From the NCBI GenBank assembly GCA_002690915.1, contig NZGF01000064.1, positions 38,287 through 102,286 on the forward strand: DNA of 64,000 nucleotides, written 5' to 3'. Every line of letters begins with the position of its first letter. The first letter of the stretch is position 1. Shown piece after piece: positions 51,170-60,340 of this stretch. The position numbers were made by a program, and so were the translations under genes. The DNA is from Crocinitomicaceae bacterium. GTDB taxonomy: Bacteria > Bacteroidota > Bacteroidia > Flavobacteriales_D > Sanyastnellaceae. A model generated the notes under the pieces. The model was not told the origin of the DNA and ran no database searches. It saw only the letters and a list, made by a program, of their open reading frames with translations.

Positions 51170-52441
51170 ATGGATTCTGCATCACAAACCCCAGAAAAAA
51201 TCGTCGTCGGCCTCGACATCGGAACGACGAAAATCGCCTGCTTCGTCGGGCGACGTAACGAACACGGAAAAATCGAAATCCTCGGTTACGGCAAAAGCGA
51301 ATCCGTCGGGGTATCCCGCGGCGTAGTGGCCAACATCGAAAAAACGGTGGACTCTATCCGCACCGCCATTGAAGAAGCCAAACGCACTTCTGGAACCGTG
51401 TTTGTTGATGTCAACGTTGGCATCGCTGGACAACACATCAAGAGCCAGCAGACGCGCGGTCAACGAACACGCGACAACCTCGAATCGGAAATTAGCCAGG
51501 TCGATATTGATGCTTTAATCCAAGACATGTACCGCCAAGTGATGCAACCCGGCGAAGAGATTCTGCACGTCTTGCCTCAGGAATACACCGTGGATAACGA
51601 GGGGGGCATTAAAGAGCCCGTGGGCATGAGTGGCATTCGGCTTGAAGCCAATTTTCACGTCATCATTGGTCAAATCGCTGCCATCCGCAACATCAACCGT
51701 TGCATAAAAAAGGCAGAGCTAAATGTAGATCAATTGATTCTCGAACCCCTCGCCTCATCTGCCTCGGTATTGAGTGCCGAAGAGCAAGAAGCGGGTGTGG
51801 CTTTGGTGGACATCGGAGGTGGCACCACCGACATCGCGATTTTCCAGGACGGAATCATCCGCCACACAGCGGTTATTCCTTTTGGCGGCAACGTACTAAC
51901 GGAGGACATCCGTCAAGGATGCCAAATCATGAAGAAGCAGGCCGAATTGCTTAAGCAGCGTTTCGGTTCGGCCATCGCTACCGAAATGAAGGACAACGAA
52001 ATCGTGTGCATCCCAGGATTGCAAGGACGAAACCCACGGGAGATCAGCTTGAAGAACCTCGCCAGCATCATAGAGGCACGCATGACGGAAATCATAGAAC
52101 ACGTGAATTTCGAAATCCGTAACTCCGGCTTTGCTGACCAGTTGATTGGCGGCGTCGTTTTAACGGGAGGTGGCTCGCAATTGCGTCACATAACGCAGTT
52201 GTTCCAATACGTTACCGGAATGGATTGCCGCGTCGGCTACCCCAGCGAGCACTTAGCGGAAGCACCCAACCAAGAAGTCACGGCCCCCAGTTTTGCCACC
52301 GGCGTAGGGCTGGTCATCAAAGGATTTGACCGCATGGCCAGCAACGGCGAATCACTGACCGATGAAGCCACTGGTTCAGAACGTACTGGCATCCTAGAAC
52401 TCATGCGCAAATACTTCGTTGAAGACGAAGAAATTCAATAA
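51170..52441 (+). CDS. ftsA: Cell division protein FtsA
   Basis: IVVGLDIGTTKIACFVGRRNEHGKIEILGYG, ALVDIGGGTTDIAIF. Confidence 0.97.
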   Translation: MDSASQTPEKIVVGLDIGTTKIACFVGRRNEHGKIEILGYGKSESVGVSRGVVANIEKTVDSIRTAIEEAKRTSGTVFVDVNVGIAGQHIKSQQTRGQRTRDNLESEISQVDIDALIQDMYRQVMQPGEEILHVLPQEYTVDNEGGIKEPVGMSGIRLEANFHVIIGQIAAIRNINRCIKKAELNVDQLILEPLASSASVLSAEEQEAGVALVDIGGGTTDIAIFQDGIIRHTAVIPFGGNVLTEDIRQGCQIMKKQAELLKQRFGSAIATEMKDNEIVCIPGLQGRNPREISLKNLASIIEARMTEIIEHVNFEIRNSGFADQLIGGVVLTGGGSQLRHITQLFQYVTGMDCRVGYPSEHLAEAPNQEVTAPSFATGVGLVIKGFDRMASNGESLTDEATGSERTGILELMRKYFVEDEEIQ

Positions 52442-52461
52442 ACACAGGAACCCGAATTGAG

Positions 52462-54177
52462 ATGAATGATATGAGCACTCCCAACCCTTACCCTTCCCTC
52501 ACCTCTCCAATCAAGGTCATTGGCGTCGGCGGAGGCGGATCGAACGCGGTGAACACCATGTATGACCGCGGTATCCAAGGCGTGGATTTCATCGTGTGCA
52601 ACACCGATGCCCAAGCGCTTGATGCAAGTCCTGTTCCTGTAAAAGTGCAGCTCGGCGCCACGCTGACTGGAGGCCAAGGCGCAGGCTCCCTTCCGGACGT
52701 GGGCCGCAACGCTGCCATTGAAACGCTCGAAGAGATCAAGGCACTAATCGGCAACAAAACCAGCATGGTCTTCATTACCGCTGGAATGGGTGGCGGCACC
52801 GGAACCGGCGCAGCACCCGTCATTGCACAAGCTGCGCGCGAGATGGACATCCTTACAGTAGGGATCGTCACCATCCCCTTCCAATTTGAAGGCCGCCGCC
52901 GAAGCGCACAGGCTAGTGAAGGTCTGGAGAAGATACGCGAAGCCGTCGATACCCTCTTGATCATTCGCAACGACAAGCTGCGAGAATTATATGGCAACTT
53001 GACCATCCGGTCTGCCTTCAATAACGCAGACGAAATCTTGTGCACAGCAGCCAAGGGCATCGCAGAGGTAATCACACTAACCGGTGAAATCAACGTCGAT
53101 ATGAACGATGTAAACACCGTTATGCGAAATTCGGGTAGGGCCATCATGGGTTCAGGCAAAGCCAGCGGAGAGGGCCGTGCACGAACAGCGGTGACCGAGG
53201 CATTGGAATCGCCCCTGCTCAACGATTGTGACATCACCGGTGCCAACTTTGTTTTACTGAACATCACCTTCGGTACCAATGAAATCCTCATGGATGAAAT
53301 CATGGAAATAACGGATTTCATCCAAAACGCTGCTGGACAATCGGCCGAAGTAATTTGGGGGTACGGCGAGGATGAGAAATTGGACGAAGACCTCTGTGTG
53401 ACCGTTATCGCTACTGGTTTCCAGGCACAAGACACGCTAGAAACACCCGCAAAACAGAGGACAACTGTGTTCAGTTTAGAAGACGAGCCCAAGGAAATCA
53501 CAGCACCCGTCCAGCCGACCCAACAAACCTCAGCATCTCCAACTCACCATTTGTCGGAGGAGGAAATGCCCTACATGAAGCAAGTCGACGCGGCTCAAGA
53601 GCCTCCTTCCCCGGCCGAAGCGCCAAAGTTCGATTTGGTCACAGCAGAAGCTGAAACATCAGACGTAGAATCCACGGAGGAGGACAAGGCCCCGCCAGTG
53701 ACCGGCGCAAATGGGGAACCCCCTTCGGTGACCGTGTATACGTTAGAGAGCGAGCCGCTTCCGACTACAAGCGATGAACCGAACCTCGGAAGCATCCGTT
53801 TTACAGAGACCCCCCCATCACAACCCGTCACACCGGCGCAACCACCAGTAGAGCAACCGCTCTCTCAAACACCTGATCTGGCACCGAATCCTTCGCGTGA
53901 AGTTATTGAGCCGTTGTCCCGTACTGCGGAAGGCGACCTACAAGCGCGTAACCAGCGGATTTCTCAATTCACCCGCAAGCTCAAAACACCCGGAGGTTTG
54001 GCGGACCTCGAAGCCGAGCCTGCCTACAAGCGGAGGCAAGTCATCCTCGATGACATCGATCACTCGTCGAAATCGCAGGTCAGCCGATTCACGCTGCACG
54101 AAGAGACGGACGACGATGGCGAGCGTGCTATTGAGTTACGCAATGACAATCCATTCCTTCACGATAACGTCGACTAA
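52462..54177 (+). CDS. ftsZ: Cell division protein FtsZ
   Basis: IKVIGVGGGGSNAVNTMYDRGIQGVDFIVCNTDAQAL, GGGTGTGAAPVIAQAAREM; long acidic/Pro-rich C-terminal linker. Confidence 0.98.
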   Translation: MNDMSTPNPYPSLTSPIKVIGVGGGGSNAVNTMYDRGIQGVDFIVCNTDAQALDASPVPVKVQLGATLTGGQGAGSLPDVGRNAAIETLEEIKALIGNKTSMVFITAGMGGGTGTGAAPVIAQAAREMDILTVGIVTIPFQFEGRRRSAQASEGLEKIREAVDTLLIIRNDKLRELYGNLTIRSAFNNADEILCTAAKGIAEVITLTGEINVDMNDVNTVMRNSGRAIMGSGKASGEGRARTAVTEALESPLLNDCDITGANFVLLNITFGTNEILMDEIMEITDFIQNAAGQSAEVIWGYGEDEKLDEDLCVTVIATGFQAQDTLETPAKQRTTVFSLEDEPKEITAPVQPTQQTSASPTHHLSEEEMPYMKQVDAAQEPPSPAEAPKFDLVTAEAETSDVESTEEDKAPPVTGANGEPPSVTVYTLESEPLPTTSDEPNLGSIRFTETPPSQPVTPAQPPVEQPLSQTPDLAPNPSREVIEPLSRTAEGDLQARNQRISQFTRKLKTPGGLADLEAEPAYKRRQVILDDIDHSSKSQVSRFTLHEETDDDGERAIELRNDNPFLHDNVD

Positions 54178-54179
54178 TT

Positions 54180-54635
54180 ATGAGCATGTACAGCACCATT
54201 TCGCATGGCATTAAAGACGCTATGCGCAACAAAGACCGTGAGCGGCTGGCCGCACTGAGAGACGTAAAGAGCAAGCTCATGCTAGAGGCGACTAAAACGG
54301 GAGCGGACGGTGATGACATCCCGGATAGCACCGTTCTGGCAATTCTGACCAAGCTCTTCAAGCAACGCAGCGAAACCGCTGAACTCTATGCAGAACAAGG
54401 CCGTGCAGACCTCGAAGCGGAAGAGCGCGCTCAAGCCTCTGTCATCGCTGAATTCTTACCCCAACCCTTAACGGAAGAGCAAATCAAATCCGAAGTCGAA
54501 GCCATCCTGGCCGAAACAGGTGCAACGGGAATGGGCGAAATGGGAAAGGTCATGGGAATCGCCTCCAGCCGCATGGCGGGTAAGGCCGATGGCAAAGTCA
54601 TTGCCGGAATTGTGCGCTCAGCCTTGAACAGTTGA
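54180..54635 (+). CDS. GatB/YqeY domain-containing protein
   Basis: IKDAMRNKDRERLAALRDVKSKLMLEATK..AELYAEQGRADLEAEERAQASVIAEFLPQPLTEEQI. Confidence 0.93.
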   Translation: MSMYSTISHGIKDAMRNKDRERLAALRDVKSKLMLEATKTGADGDDIPDSTVLAILTKLFKQRSETAELYAEQGRADLEAEERAQASVIAEFLPQPLTEEQIKSEVEAILAETGATGMGEMGKVMGIASSRMAGKADGKVIAGIVRSALNS

Positions 54636-54670
54636 AGGCAGCACTTGTTAATCCATTGAAACAAAAGACA

Positions 54671-55342
54671 ATGAAAAAAATACTCACCTGGACTGCATAT
54701 GCCGTCGTTGTTGCTCTCGCTTCCTGTAGCGCCCCGAATGAAGCGAAAACGGAAGCGACAACAGCCAAGGAGGAAAATAAATCCACCGAAGCAGTCGAAT
54801 TTATAGGCGGCACATACGCAGTCGATGTCGAGGCCAGCACCGTTCGCTGGAAAGGCACGGAAATAACGACGCAATTTCACGAAGGAACCGTAAATGTCCA
54901 TAAAGGCAGCATCCAAGTCATCGATAAAGCCATTTCCAGCGGCTTCGTCGCCATTAACATGAATAGCATCGTTGTGACTGATGAAGACATGGGTGAATCT
55001 TCGAAGACGAATCTACTTGGCCACTTGAAATCGGGTGATTTCTTTGGTGTGGAAAAATTTCCTTTTTCTCGATTGGATATTGAAGGCATCAAAACCAAAG
55101 CCGATGTAACCTACGCCTACGGCAAGATTTTCATACGAGAGATTGGACAGCCCATCGTCTTCCCCATCACGGTATCCGACGAAGATGGCAACATGGTGGT
55201 CGATGCCTCGCTCTCTTTTGACCGTTCCAAGCATGATGTGAAGTTTCGTTCTGGAGCGTTCCCCGATTTGTTCCCTGACCTTGGTGATAAGCTCATCAAC
55301 GACGACATCGAACTCGACGTGCACATTGTAGCCACATTGTAA
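54671..55342 (+). CDS. YceI family lipoprotein
   Basis: Lipobox ALASC, YceI fold (YAVDVEASTVRWKGTEI..HEGTVNVHKGSIQV); start at 54671. Confidence 0.88.
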   Translation: MKKILTWTAYAVVVALASCSAPNEAKTEATTAKEENKSTEAVEFIGGTYAVDVEASTVRWKGTEITTQFHEGTVNVHKGSIQVIDKAISSGFVAINMNSIVVTDEDMGESSKTNLLGHLKSGDFFGVEKFPFSRLDIEGIKTKADVTYAYGKIFIREIGQPIVFPITVSDEDGNMVVDASLSFDRSKHDVKFRSGAFPDLFPDLGDKLINDDIELDVHIVATL

Positions 55343-55365
55343 CGTCAAGTGGGAGATTGAAACCA

Positions 55366-55391
55366 AGGCCCGGGAATGTCCCGGGCCTTTT
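55366..55391 (+). terminator. Rho-independent terminator after the yceI-like gene
   Basis: Perfect 10-bp stem AGGCCCGGGA-ATG-TCCCGGGCCT then T tract. Confidence 0.9.
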
Positions 55392-55436
55392 TCATGCCAA
55401 AAGGACCCGGAAGGAATGCATACCTTCGCATCTAGC

Positions 55437-56438
55437 ATGCGTTGGACCAATTATTTCATCCACCCCGGCGACAACCGCTACTATGTGTTTTCGTTCCAAG
55501 AAACGGAGCATGCAGAAGAATACGAGCAGATGCTCCGGACAGCTAATGTTCCTTACGAACGTCACGAGGAAGACAACCAATGGCTCTTTGGGGTGCCTCG
55601 AACACACTTCCGCGAAGCCTTGCGCTTAAACCACCTCGTGCATGCGCATCACCGCACCAAGTTCATCCCAGTTGCTGGATTTCGTTACGCCTTATTGATC
55701 GTTACAGGAGGAGTTCTGCTGCTGGCTTTGGTGGGAGCACTTAGCAATTCCAGTTCCGCGCAAGGAAGAACGCCGAATTGGGAACTGGGGGTGAGCACCG
55801 TTGGAGTGGTCCCGCTGGAGGCCGTAGGATACGAATCCACTGAAGCCAACGACGAGGGGCTCACGCTGGAGTGGCAACCACAGGTAGGCAGCGGTTTCGG
55901 ATTGCGCCTGCACCGCAATTTCAAAGGCAGCAGCTGGAGCATGGAAACGGGACTTGAAACCCTGCGCATGCGTTCCAATTGGGGGCTAACTTTTGCTTCT
56001 GAAGTCAGCGGAGATAAAACAGCGGACACCTTATCCCTCCGGGCAGGTCGCTACCGGATTCCGCTTTTAGCTCAGACAAAAGTCTCCATAAACCAACGCT
56101 GGGAATTGCTTGCTGGAGGGGGTGTTTGCGTTGACTTCTTATTGAGTGACGTGTTCACTACAGGATACCAGCAAATTGGGCTGATTTACCACGAATACGA
56201 GGTAGAAGAAAACAGGCAACACCGTTGGACGGTCCCACTACGTGCAGAAATTGGTGCGCTGTATCGGCCCGCAAATGCCACAAAAGCAGGGCTCTATGTG
56301 GGATGCATCTGGTGGCGGGAATGGTCAACTAACCGCTGGGGCGAAGCACAATGGGAGCGTGACCTCGAGAAAGCTAATGTTCGGCTATTCATGCCGCAGG
56401 CGGGGTTTGCGTTGGAATTTCGCATCATCCTGCCGTAA
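55437..56438 (+). CDS. Unknown two-domain protein: soluble N-terminal domain, central hydrophobic segment, C-terminal outer-membrane beta-barrel-like region
   Basis: N-term MRWTNYFIHPGDNRYYVFSFQETEHAEEYEQML; TM RYALLIVTGGVLLLALVGALSNSSSAQ; alternating strands to terminal FALEFRIILP. Confidence 0.7.
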   Translation: MRWTNYFIHPGDNRYYVFSFQETEHAEEYEQMLRTANVPYERHEEDNQWLFGVPRTHFREALRLNHLVHAHHRTKFIPVAGFRYALLIVTGGVLLLALVGALSNSSSAQGRTPNWELGVSTVGVVPLEAVGYESTEANDEGLTLEWQPQVGSGFGLRLHRNFKGSSWSMETGLETLRMRSNWGLTFASEVSGDKTADTLSLRAGRYRIPLLAQTKVSINQRWELLAGGGVCVDFLLSDVFTTGYQQIGLIYHEYEVEENRQHRWTVPLRAEIGALYRPANATKAGLYVGCIWWREWSTNRWGEAQWERDLEKANVRLFMPQAGFALEFRIILP

Positions 56439-56446
56439 TAGCACGC

Positions 56447-57031
56447 TCACTCATTCCAATCCGTCACGTACTCCAATGGCTTGCGGTGGCTCTTCGGCCA
56501 AATGCCGTCCTCCGGGTAACCCATGTAGAAAATTCCAAGGACCTCGCCATTGTTCGGAAGTCCAACAAACGCCTTCACCTCTGGCAGTTGCAAAAACTTC
56601 GGCGTGGACCAGAATCCCCCGATGCCATGGGCGGTGCACGTCAGGTGTATGTTCTGCACAGCGCAGGCCACAGCCATACGTTCGTCCTCGAGACTGATCA
56701 AACCATTGGGATCCGGCTCCATCCCCAATACAACCAAGGCGGTCACCCGCTCTCCTCGGTTCTGCAGCTTCGCCACCTTTTTGGCAGATACATTGTCCCC
56801 AGCACATTGGGCATACCATTCGGCGAGTTTGGGACCGATGTGCTTCATGCCTTCACCGACATATACTTTAAAACGCCAAGGCTGTGTCATTCCGTGCGTT
56901 GGCGCCCAAGTGGCATTGATCAATGCTTGTTCTACAATTTCCCTGTGCACCTTACGCGGGGAGTAGCGTTCAGGACTAATGCTTCGTCGGTCCCTAAGCA
57001 GTTCGGTCGTTTCGGAGAGGTTGTGACGCAT
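56447..57031 (-). CDS. Nitroreductase family protein
   Basis: LLRDRRSISPERYSPRKVHREIVEQALINATWAPTHGMTQPWRFKVYVGEG, GIGGFWSTPKF; likely start at 57031. Confidence 0.88.
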   Translation of the reverse strand: MRHNLSETTELLRDRRSISPERYSPRKVHREIVEQALINATWAPTHGMTQPWRFKVYVGEGMKHIGPKLAEWYAQCAGDNVSAKKVAKLQNRGERVTALVVLGMEPDPNGLISLEDERMAVACAVQNIHLTCTAHGIGGFWSTPKFLQLPEVKAFVGLPNNGEVLGIFYMGYPEDGIWPKSHRKPLEYVTDWNE

Positions 57032-57101
57032 GGAAAACCAAATGAGCAGCAAATGTACGGCACTGGTGGAGTGAGGCACGTCCTTTGGCTTATTTTCGAG
57101 C

Positions 57102-58529
57102 ATGCGCAGCGTATCCATCTTCTTGGCCATTGTTAGCGGCCTCACCTCCCTTGCTCAAGCCCCCGATTATCAACTTCAGAACGCAGGCGACAGCACTTTC
57201 ATCCGAGCTATCTTCGACGAATCTCTTGCCCGTGGCGAGGCCTACGAGAATTTGCGCCAGTTGACCAAAAGCATCGGCCACCGTTTGAGCGGCTCGCAAA
57301 GCGCCTCAGACGCCATGCAGTGGGGGCAAGGCATACTCAGCAGCTACGGCGCTGATTCCGTTTGGGTCATGCCGGTCATGGTCCCAAGCTGGACACGCGG
57401 AACAGTCGCCAACGCAACCGCCATCATCGACGGTACGCAGCATCCACTTCACATCACCGCACTTGGAGGATCCGTTGGTACACCAAAAGATGCGCCGCTG
57501 CGGGCCCGGATGGTGCAAGTCAAATCCCTTAATCGGTTGAGCGAATTACCAAAGGAGGAAGTCGAAGGAAGGCTCGTGCTGTTCAACCGCCCAATGGACC
57601 CTGTACTAATCAACACGGGAGCTGCATACGGCGGCGCCGTGGACCAGCGCGGGAGGGGCGCCGTTGCCGCAGCTGAAGCCGGTGCCATCGGCGCTTTGGT
57701 ACGCTCCATGACCCACGCACTCGACACCTTGCCGCATACCGGTGGGATGTATTACGAAGATGGCACCGATAGTGTACCGAGTGCGGCCCTTTCAACGGTG
57801 GATGCAAGCTGGCTTGCGAACCAACTAACGGAGCATCCTGACCTTGAAGTTACGCTGGAAATGAACTGTCATGCCTTTCCGGATGTGGAGCAGGGTAACG
57901 TCATCGGTGAATGGCGAGGGAGTGAACTGCCCCATGAAATCATCACGCTTGGGGGCCACCTCGACTCGTGGGACATCGGTGAAGGTGCGCACGATGACGG
58001 CGCAGGTATCGTTCATACACTTGAGGTGTTGCGCGTCTTGAAGGCAATTGGGTACACCCCGCGCCGAACCCTTCGGTTTGTGTTGTTTATCAATGAAGAA
58101 AATGGCAACCGAGGTGGTAAAACCTACGCCGTGCAAGCTCAAGAAGACCATGCCAATACAAACTTGCGGTACGTCGCAGCGCTGGAATCCGATGCAGGCG
58201 GGTTTGTTCCGCGTGGCTTTCGAATCGATGCCGAAGATCGAGCCACGGCACTCATTCAGTCCTGGAGGCCTCTGTTTGACCCCTATAACGTACATCAATT
58301 TCGACGCGGGGGTGCTGGTGTGGACATTGGTCCGCTGAAAGCACTGACCCCGCGCCCGGCCATGTTAGGCTTGAGTCCCGACGGGCAAAGGTATTTTGAC
58401 TTCCACCACAGTTCGCAGGACGTATTCGAAAACGTTCACAAACGCGAACTCGAACTCGGTGCAGCAACGTTTGCCACTGCAGTGTACTTACTCGATCAGT
58501 ACTTGCCTAATTCGGGCACGGTTGACTGA
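57102..58529 (+). CDS. M28-like metallopeptidase, secreted
   Basis: Signal peptide MRSVSIFLAIVSGLTSLAQ; ITLGGHLDSWDIGEGAHDDGAGIVHTLEVLR, FINEENGNRGGKTYA. Confidence 0.9.
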   Translation: MRSVSIFLAIVSGLTSLAQAPDYQLQNAGDSTFIRAIFDESLARGEAYENLRQLTKSIGHRLSGSQSASDAMQWGQGILSSYGADSVWVMPVMVPSWTRGTVANATAIIDGTQHPLHITALGGSVGTPKDAPLRARMVQVKSLNRLSELPKEEVEGRLVLFNRPMDPVLINTGAAYGGAVDQRGRGAVAAAEAGAIGALVRSMTHALDTLPHTGGMYYEDGTDSVPSAALSTVDASWLANQLTEHPDLEVTLEMNCHAFPDVEQGNVIGEWRGSELPHEIITLGGHLDSWDIGEGAHDDGAGIVHTLEVLRVLKAIGYTPRRTLRFVLFINEENGNRGGKTYAVQAQEDHANTNLRYVAALESDAGGFVPRGFRIDAEDRATALIQSWRPLFDPYNVHQFRRGGAGVDIGPLKALTPRPAMLGLSPDGQRYFDFHHSSQDVFENVHKRELELGAATFATAVYLLDQYLPNSGTVD

Positions 58530-60327
58530 AAGCTACTAGGAAGATTAGCAGATCGGCGACCGTAACGTAGCCGCTGCCGTCAAAATCATAAGGACATTCC
58601 GTACTGCTCACGCACCACCCCATGGTGTCATCCCAGACGGTTCCAGAGCCGCATGAAGTTGGGACATCGAAACAATTGAACGAACAAGAACCGTCATCGA
58701 TGTTAGCGTTTGCATTGTAATTGCATGCTCCCGAATACGTACATCCGAGACACAGTCCGCCCGACAGACACGGATCAATTTGCCACAGCTGGGTAGACGA
58801 ACCGTCTTCTGTCAGCAGCCAATGCTGATCCGATACGATTTCGAGGTGAGTCGTTGTCGTACCACTCGGCCATTGTACCTCAACGGATGAAATACCAGTG
58901 GCATCCCCGAGGCCAAAGGCCTCCCACCGACTGTTCTGGCCAAGGTAGTTCTCACCGGCGTATGTCATGCGAAGTTGGGATTGGCCCGAATCGGAATTGA
59001 CGATGATCTTCGCTCCGATACCATCGCGGTTACTCGTAGTTCCCTCCAAGAGGATTTTCACCCAGTGGTTCGTGTTCGGCGTGCCCCTCAACACTTGAGC
59101 ATATTCGCCGACCGCATGCGACACCAAATCTGGAAACCCGTCGCGGTTGTAATCGCCCACTGCCGTGGCAAAGGACAGGGTACTTTCGGTTTGAAACTGC
59201 GCTTCGTCCGCTTCAGTGAATTCACCCTCCGTGTTGTAGAAAAGCGCATCTGGCTCATTGTTGTAGATGTCCAAGACCTGAGGGTAGTCGGTGAAGACGC
59301 TGTACCCATTGGCTACGTGAAGGTCCTCCCACCCGTTGTTGTCGACGTCCAACCAATTCCCTGCCCAGCAAATGGCATCCACTTGTACCTGGTTCATGGG
59401 AACGTCTCCCTCTTCATCGTCGATGCCGAAGTTGCCAGACCCGTCATTGATCATGAGCCAGTTCATATCCTCCGGAAAAGCGGTCAGGTATACATCGGTA
59501 TCCAAGTCACCGTCGTAGTCGGCTACGCTCGTTGACATGCAGTTGATGGCAATGTCCAACCCTGTTTCGCCCGCATTTTCAATAAAAGGCAGTACCGAAC
59601 CGGACGGTTGCTGTTGAAAGTAATAGTTCTCGTAAATGGTCCGGTCACGAACAACATGCAAGTCCAGCAGGCCATCGTCATTAAAATCAACCCATTGCCC
59701 CTGAAACGATTGAATACCCGTCTCGTCCATCCCCTGCTCCGTGGTGGTCTCCGTAAAGGTCCCATCACCGTCGTTTTGATAGAGTTCGTTGAACGGGTAT
59801 TCTTCAAACGAAGAGGTGTAATTGCATACGAACAGATCCAAAAATCCATCCGAATTGTAGTCGCCGAAACACGCCCCATAACTTTTGCGCGACGCTTGGC
59901 TGATGCCACATGATAGACTCACATCGGTCAGCCCGCCGTCTGCACCACGCAAAAACATTTTATTGGACGCCAAACGGTACGTAACGAACAAATCTTGGTC
60001 ACCATCATTGTCAATGTCCGCCCAAAGCACCATTTTAGCCTCTTGCGGGTATGCTGGAAGATCGAATTGTACTGGCGTGAAGCCCGTGCCGTCTTCAGCA
60101 CCAGCAAAAAATTTCAGCTCACCTTGGTGGTCGGCAAAGGTCAAGTCGTCAATGTAATCGCCATTGAAATCCACAAAGCTCACTCCAGCCCCCAAATAAC
60201 CACCGGTATGTTGCGTCTCCAACAATAGGGTATTGCTCACATCCTCCAATTGGGAGAACGCATGCTTTGCTGGCGTCAAAACCAACAAGGCGCACAAGGC
60301 GGGAACAATAGCTGCACGGTAACTCAT
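58507..60327 (-). CDS. Secreted FG-GAP/VCBS + ASPIC/UnbV protein with dockerin-like C-terminus (paralog 1)
   Basis: FG-GAP repeats (VSFVDFNGDYIDDLTFADHQG), GIGAKIIVNSDSGQSQLRMTYAGENYLGQNSRWEAFGLG, GCTYSGACNYNANANIDDGSC, CPYDFDGSGYVTVADLLIFLVAFSQPCPN. Confidence 0.88.
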   Translation of the reverse strand: MSYRAAIVPALCALLVLTPAKHAFSQLEDVSNTLLLETQHTGGYLGAGVSFVDFNGDYIDDLTFADHQGELKFFAGAEDGTGFTPVQFDLPAYPQEAKMVLWADIDNDGDQDLFVTYRLASNKMFLRGADGGLTDVSLSCGISQASRKSYGACFGDYNSDGFLDLFVCNYTSSFEEYPFNELYQNDGDGTFTETTTEQGMDETGIQSFQGQWVDFNDDGLLDLHVVRDRTIYENYYFQQQPSGSVLPFIENAGETGLDIAINCMSTSVADYDGDLDTDVYLTAFPEDMNWLMINDGSGNFGIDDEEGDVPMNQVQVDAICWAGNWLDVDNNGWEDLHVANGYSVFTDYPQVLDIYNNEPDALFYNTEGEFTEADEAQFQTESTLSFATAVGDYNRDGFPDLVSHAVGEYAQVLRGTPNTNHWVKILLEGTTSNRDGIGAKIIVNSDSGQSQLRMTYAGENYLGQNSRWEAFGLGDATGISSVEVQWPSGTTTTHLEIVSDQHWLLTEDGSSTQLWQIDPCLSGGLCLGCTYSGACNYNANANIDDGSCSFNCFDVPTSCGSGTVWDDTMGWCVSSTECPYDFDGSGYVTVADLLIFLVAFSQPCPN

Positions 60328-60340
60328 GAGAAATACCTTA

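Noticed and set aside
52488-53501. 337-aa minus-strand ORF antisense to ftsZ
   Set aside because: Ser/Pro/Arg-rich shadow ORF fully inside ftsZ; no start context or domain support
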